Shown here: positions 50,257 through 59,026 of the stretch, one piece after another | How positions within the stretch are numbered: the stretch's first letter is position 1 | Layout: every line of letters begins with the position of its first letter | Assembly: GCA_024635795.1 (NCBI GenBank) | Contig: JAGXIH010000013.1 | Location: 157,566 to 221,565, forward strand | Reading direction: 5' to 3' | Length of the DNA stretch: 64,000 nucleotides | DNA from: Salegentibacter sp. | GTDB taxonomy: Bacteria; Bacteroidota; Bacteroidia; Flavobacteriales; Flavobacteriaceae | The notes under the pieces: generated by a model | Database searches by the model: none | What the model was told of the DNA's origin: nothing | The model's input: only the letters and a program-made list of their open reading frames with translations | Made by a program: the position numbers and the translations under genes

Positions 50257-50955
50257 ATGAGTGTACATATACAAGCTAAAAAAGGAGAAATTGCTGACAC
50301 TGTTTTAATGCCCGGAGATCCGCTGCGGGCTAAATGGATCGCTGAGACTTTTTTAGAAGATCCTTTTCTTTATAATTCGGTTAGAGGAATGTATGGCTAT
50401 ACAGGAACTTATAAAGGCAAAAAAGTATCGGTGCAGGCTTCCGGAATGGGAATTCCTTCGGCTTTGATCTACTGCAACGAACTTATCACAGACTACGGAG
50501 CAAAAAAACTTATAAGGGTAGGCTCTGCCGGTTCATATCAAAAAAACTTAAAGGTAAATGAAGTGGTGATCGCGATGGCCGCCTCTTCCAATTCTGGTTT
50601 TAACCGTGCAAAATTCCCTCACGCCGACTTCGCCCCTACTGCAGATTTTGAGCTTTTTATGAAGGCTGTAAAATATGCTGAAGAAAACCAGATTAAATTC
50701 CGAGCCGGAAATGTATTTTCTTCTGATGTATTCTACGAAGACAATCCGCAGGAATATGAAAAATGGGCAAAATACGGCGTTTTATGTGTAGAAATGGAAA
50801 CCGCCGGCCTCTACACCGTGGCCGCCAGGCATAAGGTACAGGCCCTTTCGGTATTGACAATTTCAGATTCCCTGGTGACCGGGGAGCACCTCCCCGCTGA
50901 AGATCGCGAGCGTAGTTTTAGCCGAATGGTGGAGATCGCGCTGGCTACTGTTTAA
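50257..50955 (+). CDS. deoD: Purine-nucleoside phosphorylase
   Basis: VLMPGDPLRAKWIAETFL, VEMETAGLYTVAARH. Confidence 0.94.
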   Translation: MSVHIQAKKGEIADTVLMPGDPLRAKWIAETFLEDPFLYNSVRGMYGYTGTYKGKKVSVQASGMGIPSALIYCNELITDYGAKKLIRVGSAGSYQKNLKVNEVVIAMAASSNSGFNRAKFPHADFAPTADFELFMKAVKYAEENQIKFRAGNVFSSDVFYEDNPQEYEKWAKYGVLCVEMETAGLYTVAARHKVQALSVLTISDSLVTGEHLPAEDRERSFSRMVEIALATV

Positions 50956-50992
50956 AACTATTCAGGAATACTTCTGCAGAATTTTTTCTAAC

Positions 50993-51898
50993 TTGAACTA
51001 TCTAATATCCTTTCTCATGAAGTATTTCTTTTTTATCTCTTTTCTGATCTTTTCAGCATCTGTTTTCTCTCAAAACACAACTCAAATCCTTAAACAGCAG
51101 ATCGATTCGGTATTTGCTGAAACCCAGGGAGATTTTGCACTTGCATTTAAAGAACTTTCCGAAGAGAAAAGAACGATCTTCATTGATGAACATGAAAATT
51201 TTCATGCTGCCAGCACTATGAAAACCCCGGTAATGATCGAGGTTTTTAAACAAGCTGAAGCAGGAAAGTTTTCTCTTGATGATTCCCTTCTGATAAAAAA
51301 TGAATTTAAGAGCATTCTGGACGGCAGCGGCTATAGTCTTAAGCTTGGCCGGGACAGCGGCGAACATTTATACAGCCTGATTGGGAAGAAGCGACGCATA
51401 AAAGACCTTGTGATCGATATGATTAGCCAGAGCAGTAACCTGGCGACTAATATCATTATAGAACTCGTAGATGCTGAAAACGTCAATAAAAGTATGCGCG
51501 AGCTTGGTGCCAAAAATATCAATGTGCTTCGAGGCGTTGAAGATATGAAGGCCTATGAGGCCGGCCTGAGCAACTCCACCACTGCCTATGATCTTATGCT
51601 GATTTTTGAAGCCCTGGCCAATGGACAGGCGGTAAATCCAAAAGCCGATAAGGAGATGCTGGAAATTCTAAGGCTTCAGCAACATACCGATCTTATTCCG
51701 GCCTTGCTTCCGAAAGATGTAAAAATAGCCAACAAAACCGGCTGGATCACCGGCGTGCATCACGATTCGGCCCTTGTGGAATTACCTGATGGAAGAAGGT
51801 ATGTGCTGGTTTTGCTTTCTAAGAATATGGAAGATATGAAGGCCGGCACCCGAATGCTTGCGGGCATATCAAAAATGATATACGATCTTTTTCAATAA
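50993..51898 (+). CDS. Serine hydrolase, class A beta-lactamase fold
   Basis: Signal peptide; STMK (SxxK), SSN (SxN), KTG motifs. Confidence 0.82.
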   Translation: MNYLISFLMKYFFFISFLIFSASVFSQNTTQILKQQIDSVFAETQGDFALAFKELSEEKRTIFIDEHENFHAASTMKTPVMIEVFKQAEAGKFSLDDSLLIKNEFKSILDGSGYSLKLGRDSGEHLYSLIGKKRRIKDLVIDMISQSSNLATNIIIELVDAENVNKSMRELGAKNINVLRGVEDMKAYEAGLSNSTTAYDLMLIFEALANGQAVNPKADKEMLEILRLQQHTDLIPALLPKDVKIANKTGWITGVHHDSALVELPDGRRYVLVLLSKNMEDMKAGTRMLAGISKMIYDLFQ

Positions 51899-51918
51899 TC
51901 CTTAAATCTAAAATTATA

Positions 51919-52914
51919 ATGAATACCTACACAGCAAACGAAAGCCGATATGAAAAAATGCAATACCGTCGCTGTGGGAAAAGCGGTATCCTACTCCCCT
52001 TGCTTTCCCTTGGCTTATGGCATAACTTTGGGAACAATGCCAACCAGGACAATGCCCGTCGCCTTTTAAGAGCGGGCTTTGATAACGGAATTACACACTT
52101 TGATCTTGCCAATAATTACGGACCACCTTATGGCTCAGCTGAAAGAAATTTCGGGAAGATCTTTGCCGAAGATTTCAAACAATACCGTGATGAGCTTATT
52201 ATTTCTACCAAAGCCGGCTGGGATATGTGGCCTGGGCCTTACGGAAATTTTGGTTCCAGAAAATATCTTATCGCCAGCCTGGATCAGTCGCTAAAAAGAA
52301 TGGGGCTCGATTATGTTGATATTTTTTACCATCACCGCCCCGATCCCGATACGCCCCTTGAGGAAACTATGGGCGCTTTAGACCAGATCGTAAGACAAGG
52401 AAAGGCTTTGTATGTGGGAATTTCCCAGTACCCGGCTAAAGATACCACCAGGGCTGCCAAAATCCTTAGAGCACAGGGCACCCCATTCATCATTCATCAG
52501 CCCCGTTATAATATGATGGACCGCTGGGTGGAAAATGGACTGATGAATACTCTGGAACACGAAGGCATTGGAAGTATTGTTTTTTCACCGCTGGAACAGG
52601 GGATATTAACTTCAAAATACCTTGATGGTATCCCTGAAGACAGCCGCGCCGCTACCGAAGGAACTTATTTAGATAAAACCCAGATCACTCCCAAAGTAGT
52701 AGAGCAGATACAGGAATTAAACAAACTGGCTGAAAAACGCGAACAAAGCCTGGCTCAAATGGCTGTGTCCTGGTTGTTGAAGGATACGAGGGTAACTTCG
52801 GTTCTGGTAGGCGTGAGTAAAGTTTCCCAGTTAGAGGATAATATTAACGCTTTACATAACCTGGAATTTAGTTCGGAGGAATTAAAGACGATCGACAGGA
52901 TCCTTGGTTTCTAG
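51919..52914 (+). CDS. Aldo/keto reductase (YghZ-like)
   Basis: MQYRRCGKSGILLPLLSLGLW; YVDIFYHHRPDPDTPLEETM. Confidence 0.93.
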   Translation: MNTYTANESRYEKMQYRRCGKSGILLPLLSLGLWHNFGNNANQDNARRLLRAGFDNGITHFDLANNYGPPYGSAERNFGKIFAEDFKQYRDELIISTKAGWDMWPGPYGNFGSRKYLIASLDQSLKRMGLDYVDIFYHHRPDPDTPLEETMGALDQIVRQGKALYVGISQYPAKDTTRAAKILRAQGTPFIIHQPRYNMMDRWVENGLMNTLEHEGIGSIVFSPLEQGILTSKYLDGIPEDSRAATEGTYLDKTQITPKVVEQIQELNKLAEKREQSLAQMAVSWLLKDTRVTSVLVGVSKVSQLEDNINALHNLEFSSEELKTIDRILGF

Positions 52915-53055
52915 TATTACATAAACTTTAAAATTTCATTTTGGGCGCAGTCGGAAATACTATTATTGATTCAATATATTTCGACTGCGCTAAATGTGAC
53001 AATGGAAGATCCTGAGCCATTCAGACAGACTCTTCAGAATAAATATTTAAAAATT

Positions 53056-54027
53056 CTAATTGATAAAAACTTCGAGTAGTTCACAGGCCTCGGCCTGGAG
53101 AATCACTTTTTTGTTTTTGGCAGGAATAAGCAGGCTTTCGCCCTGGTCAAGTTTTTCACTATGCCCATTTGTAGCAATTTCAACGCTACCACTAACACAC
53201 ATATAGATCACAAAAGAATCCAGAGCGCTATAGTCTTTACTTACCTTTCCCCCTACCGGAAGGTAATTGGTCGTGAAATATTTACAACTTGCTATCTCAG
53301 AAGAATGATTTTTCTTCTTCTCATAACTGAGTTTGAAATCGTCCCTTTTTTCAAAAACTATTGCGTCAATGGCCAGTGCTGTATGTAACTCTCTACCCTT
53401 CCCCTGGTCGTCTACCCTGTCCCAGTCATAAATGCGGTAAGTAATATCTGATGTTTGCTGAATTTCGGCCAGTAAAACCCCGGCGCCAATAGCATGCACC
53501 TTTCCGGTATTAATAAAGAAACTGTCTCCTTTCTTAACCTTTTCAAAATTAAGTACCTCGGTAATAGTTCCTTCCTCCAGGTGTTTTATATAGTCTTCTT
53601 TAGAAATGCTTTCCTTGAAGCCAATATTAATATTTGCACCCTCATCGGCCTGCATGATGTACCACATTTCTGTTTTACCAAAGGAATTATGCCGTTGCTG
53701 TGCCAGTTCATCGTTAGGATGCAGTTGTACCGAAAGTTCGGTCCTGGCATCTATATATTTTATTAGAAGGGGGAATTCATTGCCGAAGCGTTCGTAGATG
53801 TGATTCCCCACGAGTTTCCCGTGATATTTTTCCAGCAGGTCGTTCAGGGATTTTCCTTTTAAAGATCCGTTAGCCACCAGGGAAACATCCTCCTTAACTC
53901 CTGAGATTTCCCAACTCTCTCCTAAATTCTCAAGGCTACTGTCTTTATTTAAAATTGTTTTGAGCTTATTGCCTCCCCAAATTTTCTCTTTTAAAATTGG
54001 TCTGAACTTTAAGGGATAATCTAACAT
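53056..54027 (-). CDS. manA: Type I mannose-6-phosphate isomerase
   Basis: IWGGNKLKTIL, ELSVQLHPNDELAQ, GKTEMWYIMQAD. Confidence 0.92.
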   Translation of the reverse strand: MLDYPLKFRPILKEKIWGGNKLKTILNKDSSLENLGESWEISGVKEDVSLVANGSLKGKSLNDLLEKYHGKLVGNHIYERFGNEFPLLIKYIDARTELSVQLHPNDELAQQRHNSFGKTEMWYIMQADEGANINIGFKESISKEDYIKHLEEGTITEVLNFEKVKKGDSFFINTGKVHAIGAGVLLAEIQQTSDITYRIYDWDRVDDQGKGRELHTALAIDAIVFEKRDDFKLSYEKKKNHSSEIASCKYFTTNYLPVGGKVSKDYSALDSFVIYMCVSGSVEIATNGHSEKLDQGESLLIPAKNKKVILQAEACELLEVFIN

Positions 54028-54168
54028 GGTTTTGACTTTGGTGGGTTAAAAGCGATGTAAATATAATCAATATTAATGATGCTGGAAAATGGATGAAAAC
54101 CTTTAAAATCCTAATTCTTTCAGCTTAACTTACTTAGGAGCCAAATGCAGAATTTTAAATAAAAAACA

Positions 54169-54198
54169 TTGTTTTATTTACAAAGAGGTTTATATTTG
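54169..54198 (+). promoter_or_regulatory. tRNA-Arg promoter (TTG-N19-TATATTTG)
   Basis: TTG 54169-54171 and TATATTTG 54191-54198 followed by GCAACCGCAAAA. Confidence 0.7.
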
Positions 54199-54214
54199 CA
54201 ACCGCAAAAACAAT

Positions 54215-54288
<74 letters not shown>

Positions 54289-54310
54289 CTTTTTGAGAAC
54301 ACCACAAAAG

Positions 54311-54346
54311 CAAAACCCTTTGATCTTCAAGGGGTTTTTTGTTTTA
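54311..54346 (+). terminator. Intrinsic terminator after tRNA-Arg
   Basis: AAAACCCCTTTGATCTTCAAGGGGTTTTTTGTTT. Confidence 0.8.
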
Positions 54347-54830
54347 TATGACTCATGCGTACCCCTGCCCTTCCCGCTAAATCACCACAATTAAACCACT
54401 CAAAAAATCCATCAAGCCCGGACCTAAATCGAATAAACCGGATGGCACTCCAAACAGACGAAGAGGTTAATATGATGTTGATAGATTCTTTCAGGAATTC
54501 CTACAAATTATAAATCTAATTCCTATATTGTTAAAAATTTAACAAGCAGAGTCCAAATGAATTGGATTTTGCAGCAGGCGGCATCCCCTACATTGCCGTT
54601 TTAAATAAGCACAAGCCCATTTCTGCATGCAGACGGAACAAGAAATTAATCCTGGGAACCTATCTATACTCAAGCCTCGCAAGGCACTTCATAAAACTTT
54701 TTTAAAGGTAAAGGCCTTTGTCCTTAAAGTGGAGATCGGCCGGCTTGGGTTACGAGCTATTGGGTCAGGAAATTACTTTTTATCCCGGGAGAAGTTAGGT
54801 TGAAAGATTATAGAATAAGTTATATAACGA

Positions 54831-54846
54831 GTTAGCAAAAATTACA
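54831..54846 (+). repeat. Left inverted repeat of cassette-like module 1 (GTTAGCAAAAATTACA)
   Basis: Reverse complement of 56122-56136 region (TGTAACTTTTGCTAAC), one mismatch. Confidence 0.75.
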
Positions 54847-54865
54847 AATCAAGAGATAGCATTAA

Positions 54866-56125
54866 ATGAAAAATAATTTGAACTCGCCCTTTGCAATATT
54901 TTCAATTTTAGGAATTGCAATTTTATTATTAGGAATTTTAATTGGATTTATTGTAAAAAGCCCTGTTTCTGATACTATAAATATGAATCCTAACATTATA
55001 GTTAAGGATTCAATAGATTTTGAAAAATTAAATAATAGTAGTTATAAAGAAGCTGCTCTTGTTTTTGAAAAATCCGTTGAGAGCACAATTGATAAAGAGT
55101 TTGATAGAACTATTAATTATTTAAATTTCACGATTGCTCTTTTTGCAGGTTTTCTCACAATTACTTTAGTAGCATTTGGATTTTTCACTATCAGAAAAAT
55201 GGCTGAAGCTAAAGAAATGTTGGATAAGATTATTGCTGCTCCAGATTTAGTAATGCAAAAGTATCATGATAATCAATTAAATGAATTATTACCAAAATTA
55301 TTATCGTCAGATAATAGAGAAAAATCAGATGCAATTCAAAGCATATATTCTAACACTCAATTAGATGAGGAAAAACATTTTGATATTCTATCTAACGCAA
55401 TTGACCGAGAATATCAGTATTCTAATTCTTATACATATTTAAACGTTTTCAATCTATTTGATTCTATGTCACGTTTAAATTATTCTAAAACAATTTTAAA
55501 AGGATTCGAACTTTTCGAAAACAATCACAAGGATAGTACGATGCAATTTGTTGTACCTCGAATAATGGAAAGTAAGGAAAGAGGTCATAAAGAAAGATTT
55601 CTAAATTTATTATGTTCAGAAGATAATAGTTTAGTCAACGATTTAATTAAAAATATTGATCATTTCGAAAATTTTGATAAAGAAATGATTATTTACTTAT
55701 CAAAAAATGCCTCAATACAAATAACATTTCGAATTATAAACTCAATTAATCAAAAAAACAATCAATTAATTAACTATAGGGATTTAATCTCTGAGTTAGA
55801 CAAAAAAGTATTTACCTACAATTATTTTCATCAATTCATCAATCTTTTGAGGCAGCAAAATCAATTAGATAAAGAGATTATTATTGAATTAGTAGATAAA
55901 ATAATTGAAAGTAATGAAACCAATATTGACTATTTTTCTAATATCATTAGAACAATTATTAATTCCTCATTATTAGAAAGTGAAAAAGTTTTTATAATCA
56001 AAACATTGCACGAAAAGTATTCATCTACGTACAACATCTCAGATATTTTAAGGAAAATTAAAAATGAGAATAATCTGAATTTTTTAAATATGGAACTTCA
56101 ATTCAAAAATGCAGGTTTATTGTAA
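54866..56125 (+). CDS. Orphan two-TM membrane protein with long helical cytoplasmic domain
   Basis: 419 aa; TMs SPFAIFSILGIAILLLGILIGFIV and TIALFAGFLTITLVAFGFFTI; markedly AT-rich. Confidence 0.75.
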   Translation: MKNNLNSPFAIFSILGIAILLLGILIGFIVKSPVSDTINMNPNIIVKDSIDFEKLNNSSYKEAALVFEKSVESTIDKEFDRTINYLNFTIALFAGFLTITLVAFGFFTIRKMAEAKEMLDKIIAAPDLVMQKYHDNQLNELLPKLLSSDNREKSDAIQSIYSNTQLDEEKHFDILSNAIDREYQYSNSYTYLNVFNLFDSMSRLNYSKTILKGFELFENNHKDSTMQFVVPRIMESKERGHKERFLNLLCSEDNSLVNDLIKNIDHFENFDKEMIIYLSKNASIQITFRIINSINQKNNQLINYRDLISELDKKVFTYNYFHQFINLLRQQNQLDKEIIIELVDKIIESNETNIDYFSNIIRTIINSSLLESEKVFIIKTLHEKYSSTYNISDILRKIKNENNLNFLNMELQFKNAGLL

Positions 56126-56136
56126 CTTTTGCTAAC
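56121..56136 (-). repeat. Right inverted repeat of cassette-like module 1
   Basis: TGTAACTTTTGCTAAC contains the ORF stop codon and pairs with 54831-54846. Confidence 0.75.
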
Positions 56137-56537
56137 ATCGGTTACGAGCAAATTGCGGGCAATTAGGTGAAAAGTACTATTTTAGAGACCAAGTAAAACC
56201 AACTAAGCCGACAAGAACGCGTCCCTACTCCACGCCACTTGCCGTAACCAAGACCGTTGTGCACAATTTCCACGTTGTTCTGGTCTTCTTGTATGTACTT
56301 TAAGTGATATTTATAAATTTAATTTCTACAAATAAAAAAATTTAATGAGCTTTTCACAAAGAATAGGAAAAACCCTATGCTGGATAATGGTTATGAAATG
56401 ACGAAAAATGAAGATGGGACTTTTCATCTAAAAGCAGTGGATTGTGATTAACCTATTCCGACTGAAATTCACCTAAATCCTCAAAGTTCCCTGATTAGCT
56501 TATCTTGTAATAAATTAAAAATCATATAACAAAGTCT

Positions 56538-56915
56538 ATGAGCCTTTTAAATAAAATACTGGGGAATGCTTCTAATGTCTCTTTAGAAGAGCTAAACGAA
56601 AAATACAAGCGCTTATTAACCGAAAACGAAGAAATAGAATTGGGATTTTCTCTGCTTCGTGATGTTTTTATGTTTACCAACAAACGCCTGATCCTAATCG
56701 ATATTCAGGGCTTAACCGGTAGAAAGCAGGAATACCTGTCGCTCCCTTACAAACATATTTCTAGGTTCTCCCTGGAAACCGCCGGTACTTTCGACCTCGA
56801 TGCCGAACTAAAGATCTGGATTTCCAGTGAAAACACCCCTACCGTGAGTAAAAGGTTCAATAAGAGTATAGATATCTACGGCGTACAGAGATACCTGGCC
56901 GGAAAGGTATTGTAA
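56538..56915 (+). CDS. Bacterial PH domain-containing protein
   Basis: 125 aa; ELGFSLLRDVFMFTNKRLILIDIQGLTGRKQEYLSLPYKHISRFSLET. Confidence 0.82.
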   Translation: MSLLNKILGNASNVSLEELNEKYKRLLTENEEIELGFSLLRDVFMFTNKRLILIDIQGLTGRKQEYLSLPYKHISRFSLETAGTFDLDAELKIWISSENTPTVSKRFNKSIDIYGVQRYLAGKVL

Positions 56916-57026
56916 ATTTAAAGGTCCAATAGAGACCTGGCTATCAATTCTATTTACAGGTAATTCCCTCATAATTATAATGCGTAAATAACTACTTTTA
57001 TATTTGCCAGGACAACAAGCGCCTTA

Positions 57027-58109
57027 TTGGAATTTTATAAAAAAATAAATGAGAACCAGCCTATCCAATACCTTATTGGAATTGGCACTATTATCTTGGT
57101 TTCGCTTCTTTCATATCTTTTTATTGATATTATTGGTTACCAGGTTGTAGCGCTTATTCTTCTGCTTGCTGTTTCTATCCTGGCGATGTTCTTCGAAATT
57201 TACCCCATAGTCACTGTAGCTGTTTTAAGTGCATTGATCTGGAATTTCTTCTTTATTCAACCCCAATACACTTTTAAGATCAGCACTCCCGAAGACGCGC
57301 TTTTCTTCTTAATGTATTTTATGATAGCCGTGATGAATGCTGTTTTTACCACAAAGATCAGGAAAGCCGAAGCCGCGACCCGAAAACGAAAAGAGAGAGG
57401 TAAAACCCTGGAATTATACAACACCATGCTGAATTCACTTTCCCATGAATTAAAAACCCCAATAGCAGCCATTATAGGATCTGTTGATACCTTGAAGGAA
57501 AATTCAGTAAAACTATCTCAGCAGAATAAAAATGAACTTTACTCCGAAATTGAAATTGCCGGAAACAGGCTAAACCGACAGGTGAAAAACCTGCTTAATA
57601 TGAGCCGACTGGAGAGTGATTCCATACAACTACAATTGAACTGGTATGATATAAATGAATTAATCCATGGGGTGATTCAAGTCAATAAGCCTGATTCTGC
57701 TAATCATAAAATCCTTTTTAAACCTGGTGACGACCTTCCCCTTTTCCGGTTAGATGCTGCTTTGGTAGAGCAAATATTACATAATATTCTGCATAATGCG
57801 CTTCAGTATACCCCTACCCGATCGCTCATTGAAATCGAGGTCTCTCATACTTCATTAGACTGTGTTATTGAAATAGCCGACAATGGGAAGGGTTTTCCGG
57901 AGGATACATTAGATAGGGTATTTGATAAATTTTACCGTTTACCGAATTCGGCCATCGGTGGCACAGGACTTGGACTTTCTATCGCCCTGGGATTTGCCAG
58001 GGCCCATAATGGAACTATTCAATTAAAAAACCGACCTTCGGGGGGCGCGATATTTACAATAAGAATACCTGCCGCCATGACCGATCCAAAAAGATATCAG
58101 AATGAATAA
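57027..58109 (+). CDS. KdpD C-terminal-like sensor histidine kinase (DUF4118 TM region + kinase)
   Basis: DUF4118-like IYPIVTVAVLSALIWNFFFIQPQYTFKISTPEDALFF; LSHELKTPIAAIIGSVDTL; TTG start, TATATTTG at 56999-57006. Confidence 0.85.
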   Translation: MEFYKKINENQPIQYLIGIGTIILVSLLSYLFIDIIGYQVVALILLLAVSILAMFFEIYPIVTVAVLSALIWNFFFIQPQYTFKISTPEDALFFLMYFMIAVMNAVFTTKIRKAEAATRKRKERGKTLELYNTMLNSLSHELKTPIAAIIGSVDTLKENSVKLSQQNKNELYSEIEIAGNRLNRQVKNLLNMSRLESDSIQLQLNWYDINELIHGVIQVNKPDSANHKILFKPGDDLPLFRLDAALVEQILHNILHNALQYTPTRSLIEIEVSHTSLDCVIEIADNGKGFPEDTLDRVFDKFYRLPNSAIGGTGLGLSIALGFARAHNGTIQLKNRPSGGAIFTIRIPAAMTDPKRYQNE

Positions 58110-58779
58110 TGCTGAAATACTTGTTATTGATGATGAACCTCAAATCAGGAAACTGCTCAAGATTTCCCTGGAAAGCAATGATTATAAAGTCACCTTAGCA
58201 GAAACCGGCACTGAAGGCCTGCATCTTGCAGCGAACCACACTCCTGATCTTATCATCCTTGATTTGGGTCTACCCGATAAAAACGGTCATGAATTATTAA
58301 AGGAATTACGGGAGTGGTATGAAAAATCCATCATTATTCTTTCGGTACAGGATGAAGAGACCGATATCATTAAATGCCTGGATAATGGTGCTACCGATTA
58401 TCTTACTAAACCCTTTAGAACAGGAGAACTACTGGCCAGAATAAGATCATCCCTCAGAATTAACCAGAATACGGATTTAAAACCAAGAATTTTTGCCAAT
58501 GATCTTGAGATCGATCTTTCTGCAAGACTGGTTGAAAAAGATAAAAAACCCGTTAAATTAACCTCTACCGAATACAATTTAATAGCGCTCCTGGCAAAAA
58601 ACCAGGGGAGAGTTCTCACCCATCAGTTTATACTTAAGAAGGTTTGGGGAGTGGGCTCCCAGAACGAAACCCAATACCTTCGGGTTTTTATTGCTCAGCT
58701 TCGTAAAAAACTGGAAAAAAATCCAAATGTCCCTGTTCATATTATAACCGAAAGTGGCGTAGGCTATCGTTTTGTCTAA
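58102..58779 (+). CDS. KdpE-like OmpR-family response regulator
   Basis: ILVIDDEPQIRKLLKISLESNDY; LDLGLPDKNGHELLKELR; winged helix with LKKVWGVGSQNETQYLRVFIAQLRKKLE. Confidence 0.88.
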   Translation: MNNAEILVIDDEPQIRKLLKISLESNDYKVTLAETGTEGLHLAANHTPDLIILDLGLPDKNGHELLKELREWYEKSIIILSVQDEETDIIKCLDNGATDYLTKPFRTGELLARIRSSLRINQNTDLKPRIFANDLEIDLSARLVEKDKKPVKLTSTEYNLIALLAKNQGRVLTHQFILKKVWGVGSQNETQYLRVFIAQLRKKLEKNPNVPVHIITESGVGYRFV

Positions 58780-58839
58780 TCTTTATAAAATCTTTATGTC
58801 TTTGCCCTAAATTTTATATTCTTTTTATACCTTGAGTCC

Positions 58840-58847
58840 TAACTTTG
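58840..58847 (+). promoter_or_regulatory. Bacteroidota -7 box (TAACTTTG)
   Basis: TAnnTTTG match ~30 nt upstream of the 42-aa ORF; -33 box weak. Confidence 0.45.
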
Positions 58848-58876
58848 CAAGTCAATCAACTAAACCAACATCATGG

Positions 58877-59005
58877 ATGGCTAAGCGGAAAGATAGCTCA
58901 GGAGAAACTAAAAATGAGTTTAATTCTCACCTAAAATGGCCGGCGATAATTATGGGAATTTTAATTGTAGTATTAATAGTTAGCCTCAATTATTGTTCCC
59001 GATAA
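58877..59005 (+). CDS. Unlisted 42-aa single-TM small protein
   Basis: Manual translation: MAKRKDSSGETKNEFNSHLKWPAIIMGILIVVLIVSLNYCSR*, basic N-terminus then hydrophobic helix; 21 nt before trkH-like ORF. Confidence 0.6.
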   Translation: MAKRKDSSGETKNEFNSHLKWPAIIMGILIVVLIVSLNYCSR

Positions 59006-59026
59006 GGTATTAAATTCTTCCTCTTA

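Noticed and set aside
54300-54740. Prophage or integrative element with integrase at tRNA-Arg
   Set aside because: No integrase, phage gene or duplicated tRNA 3' end visible; only short uninterpretable ORF fragments.
56343-56452. Short ORF fragment (MLDNGYEMTKNEDGTFHLKAVDCD)
   Set aside because: Too short and without recognisable family; may be a relic but cannot be supported.
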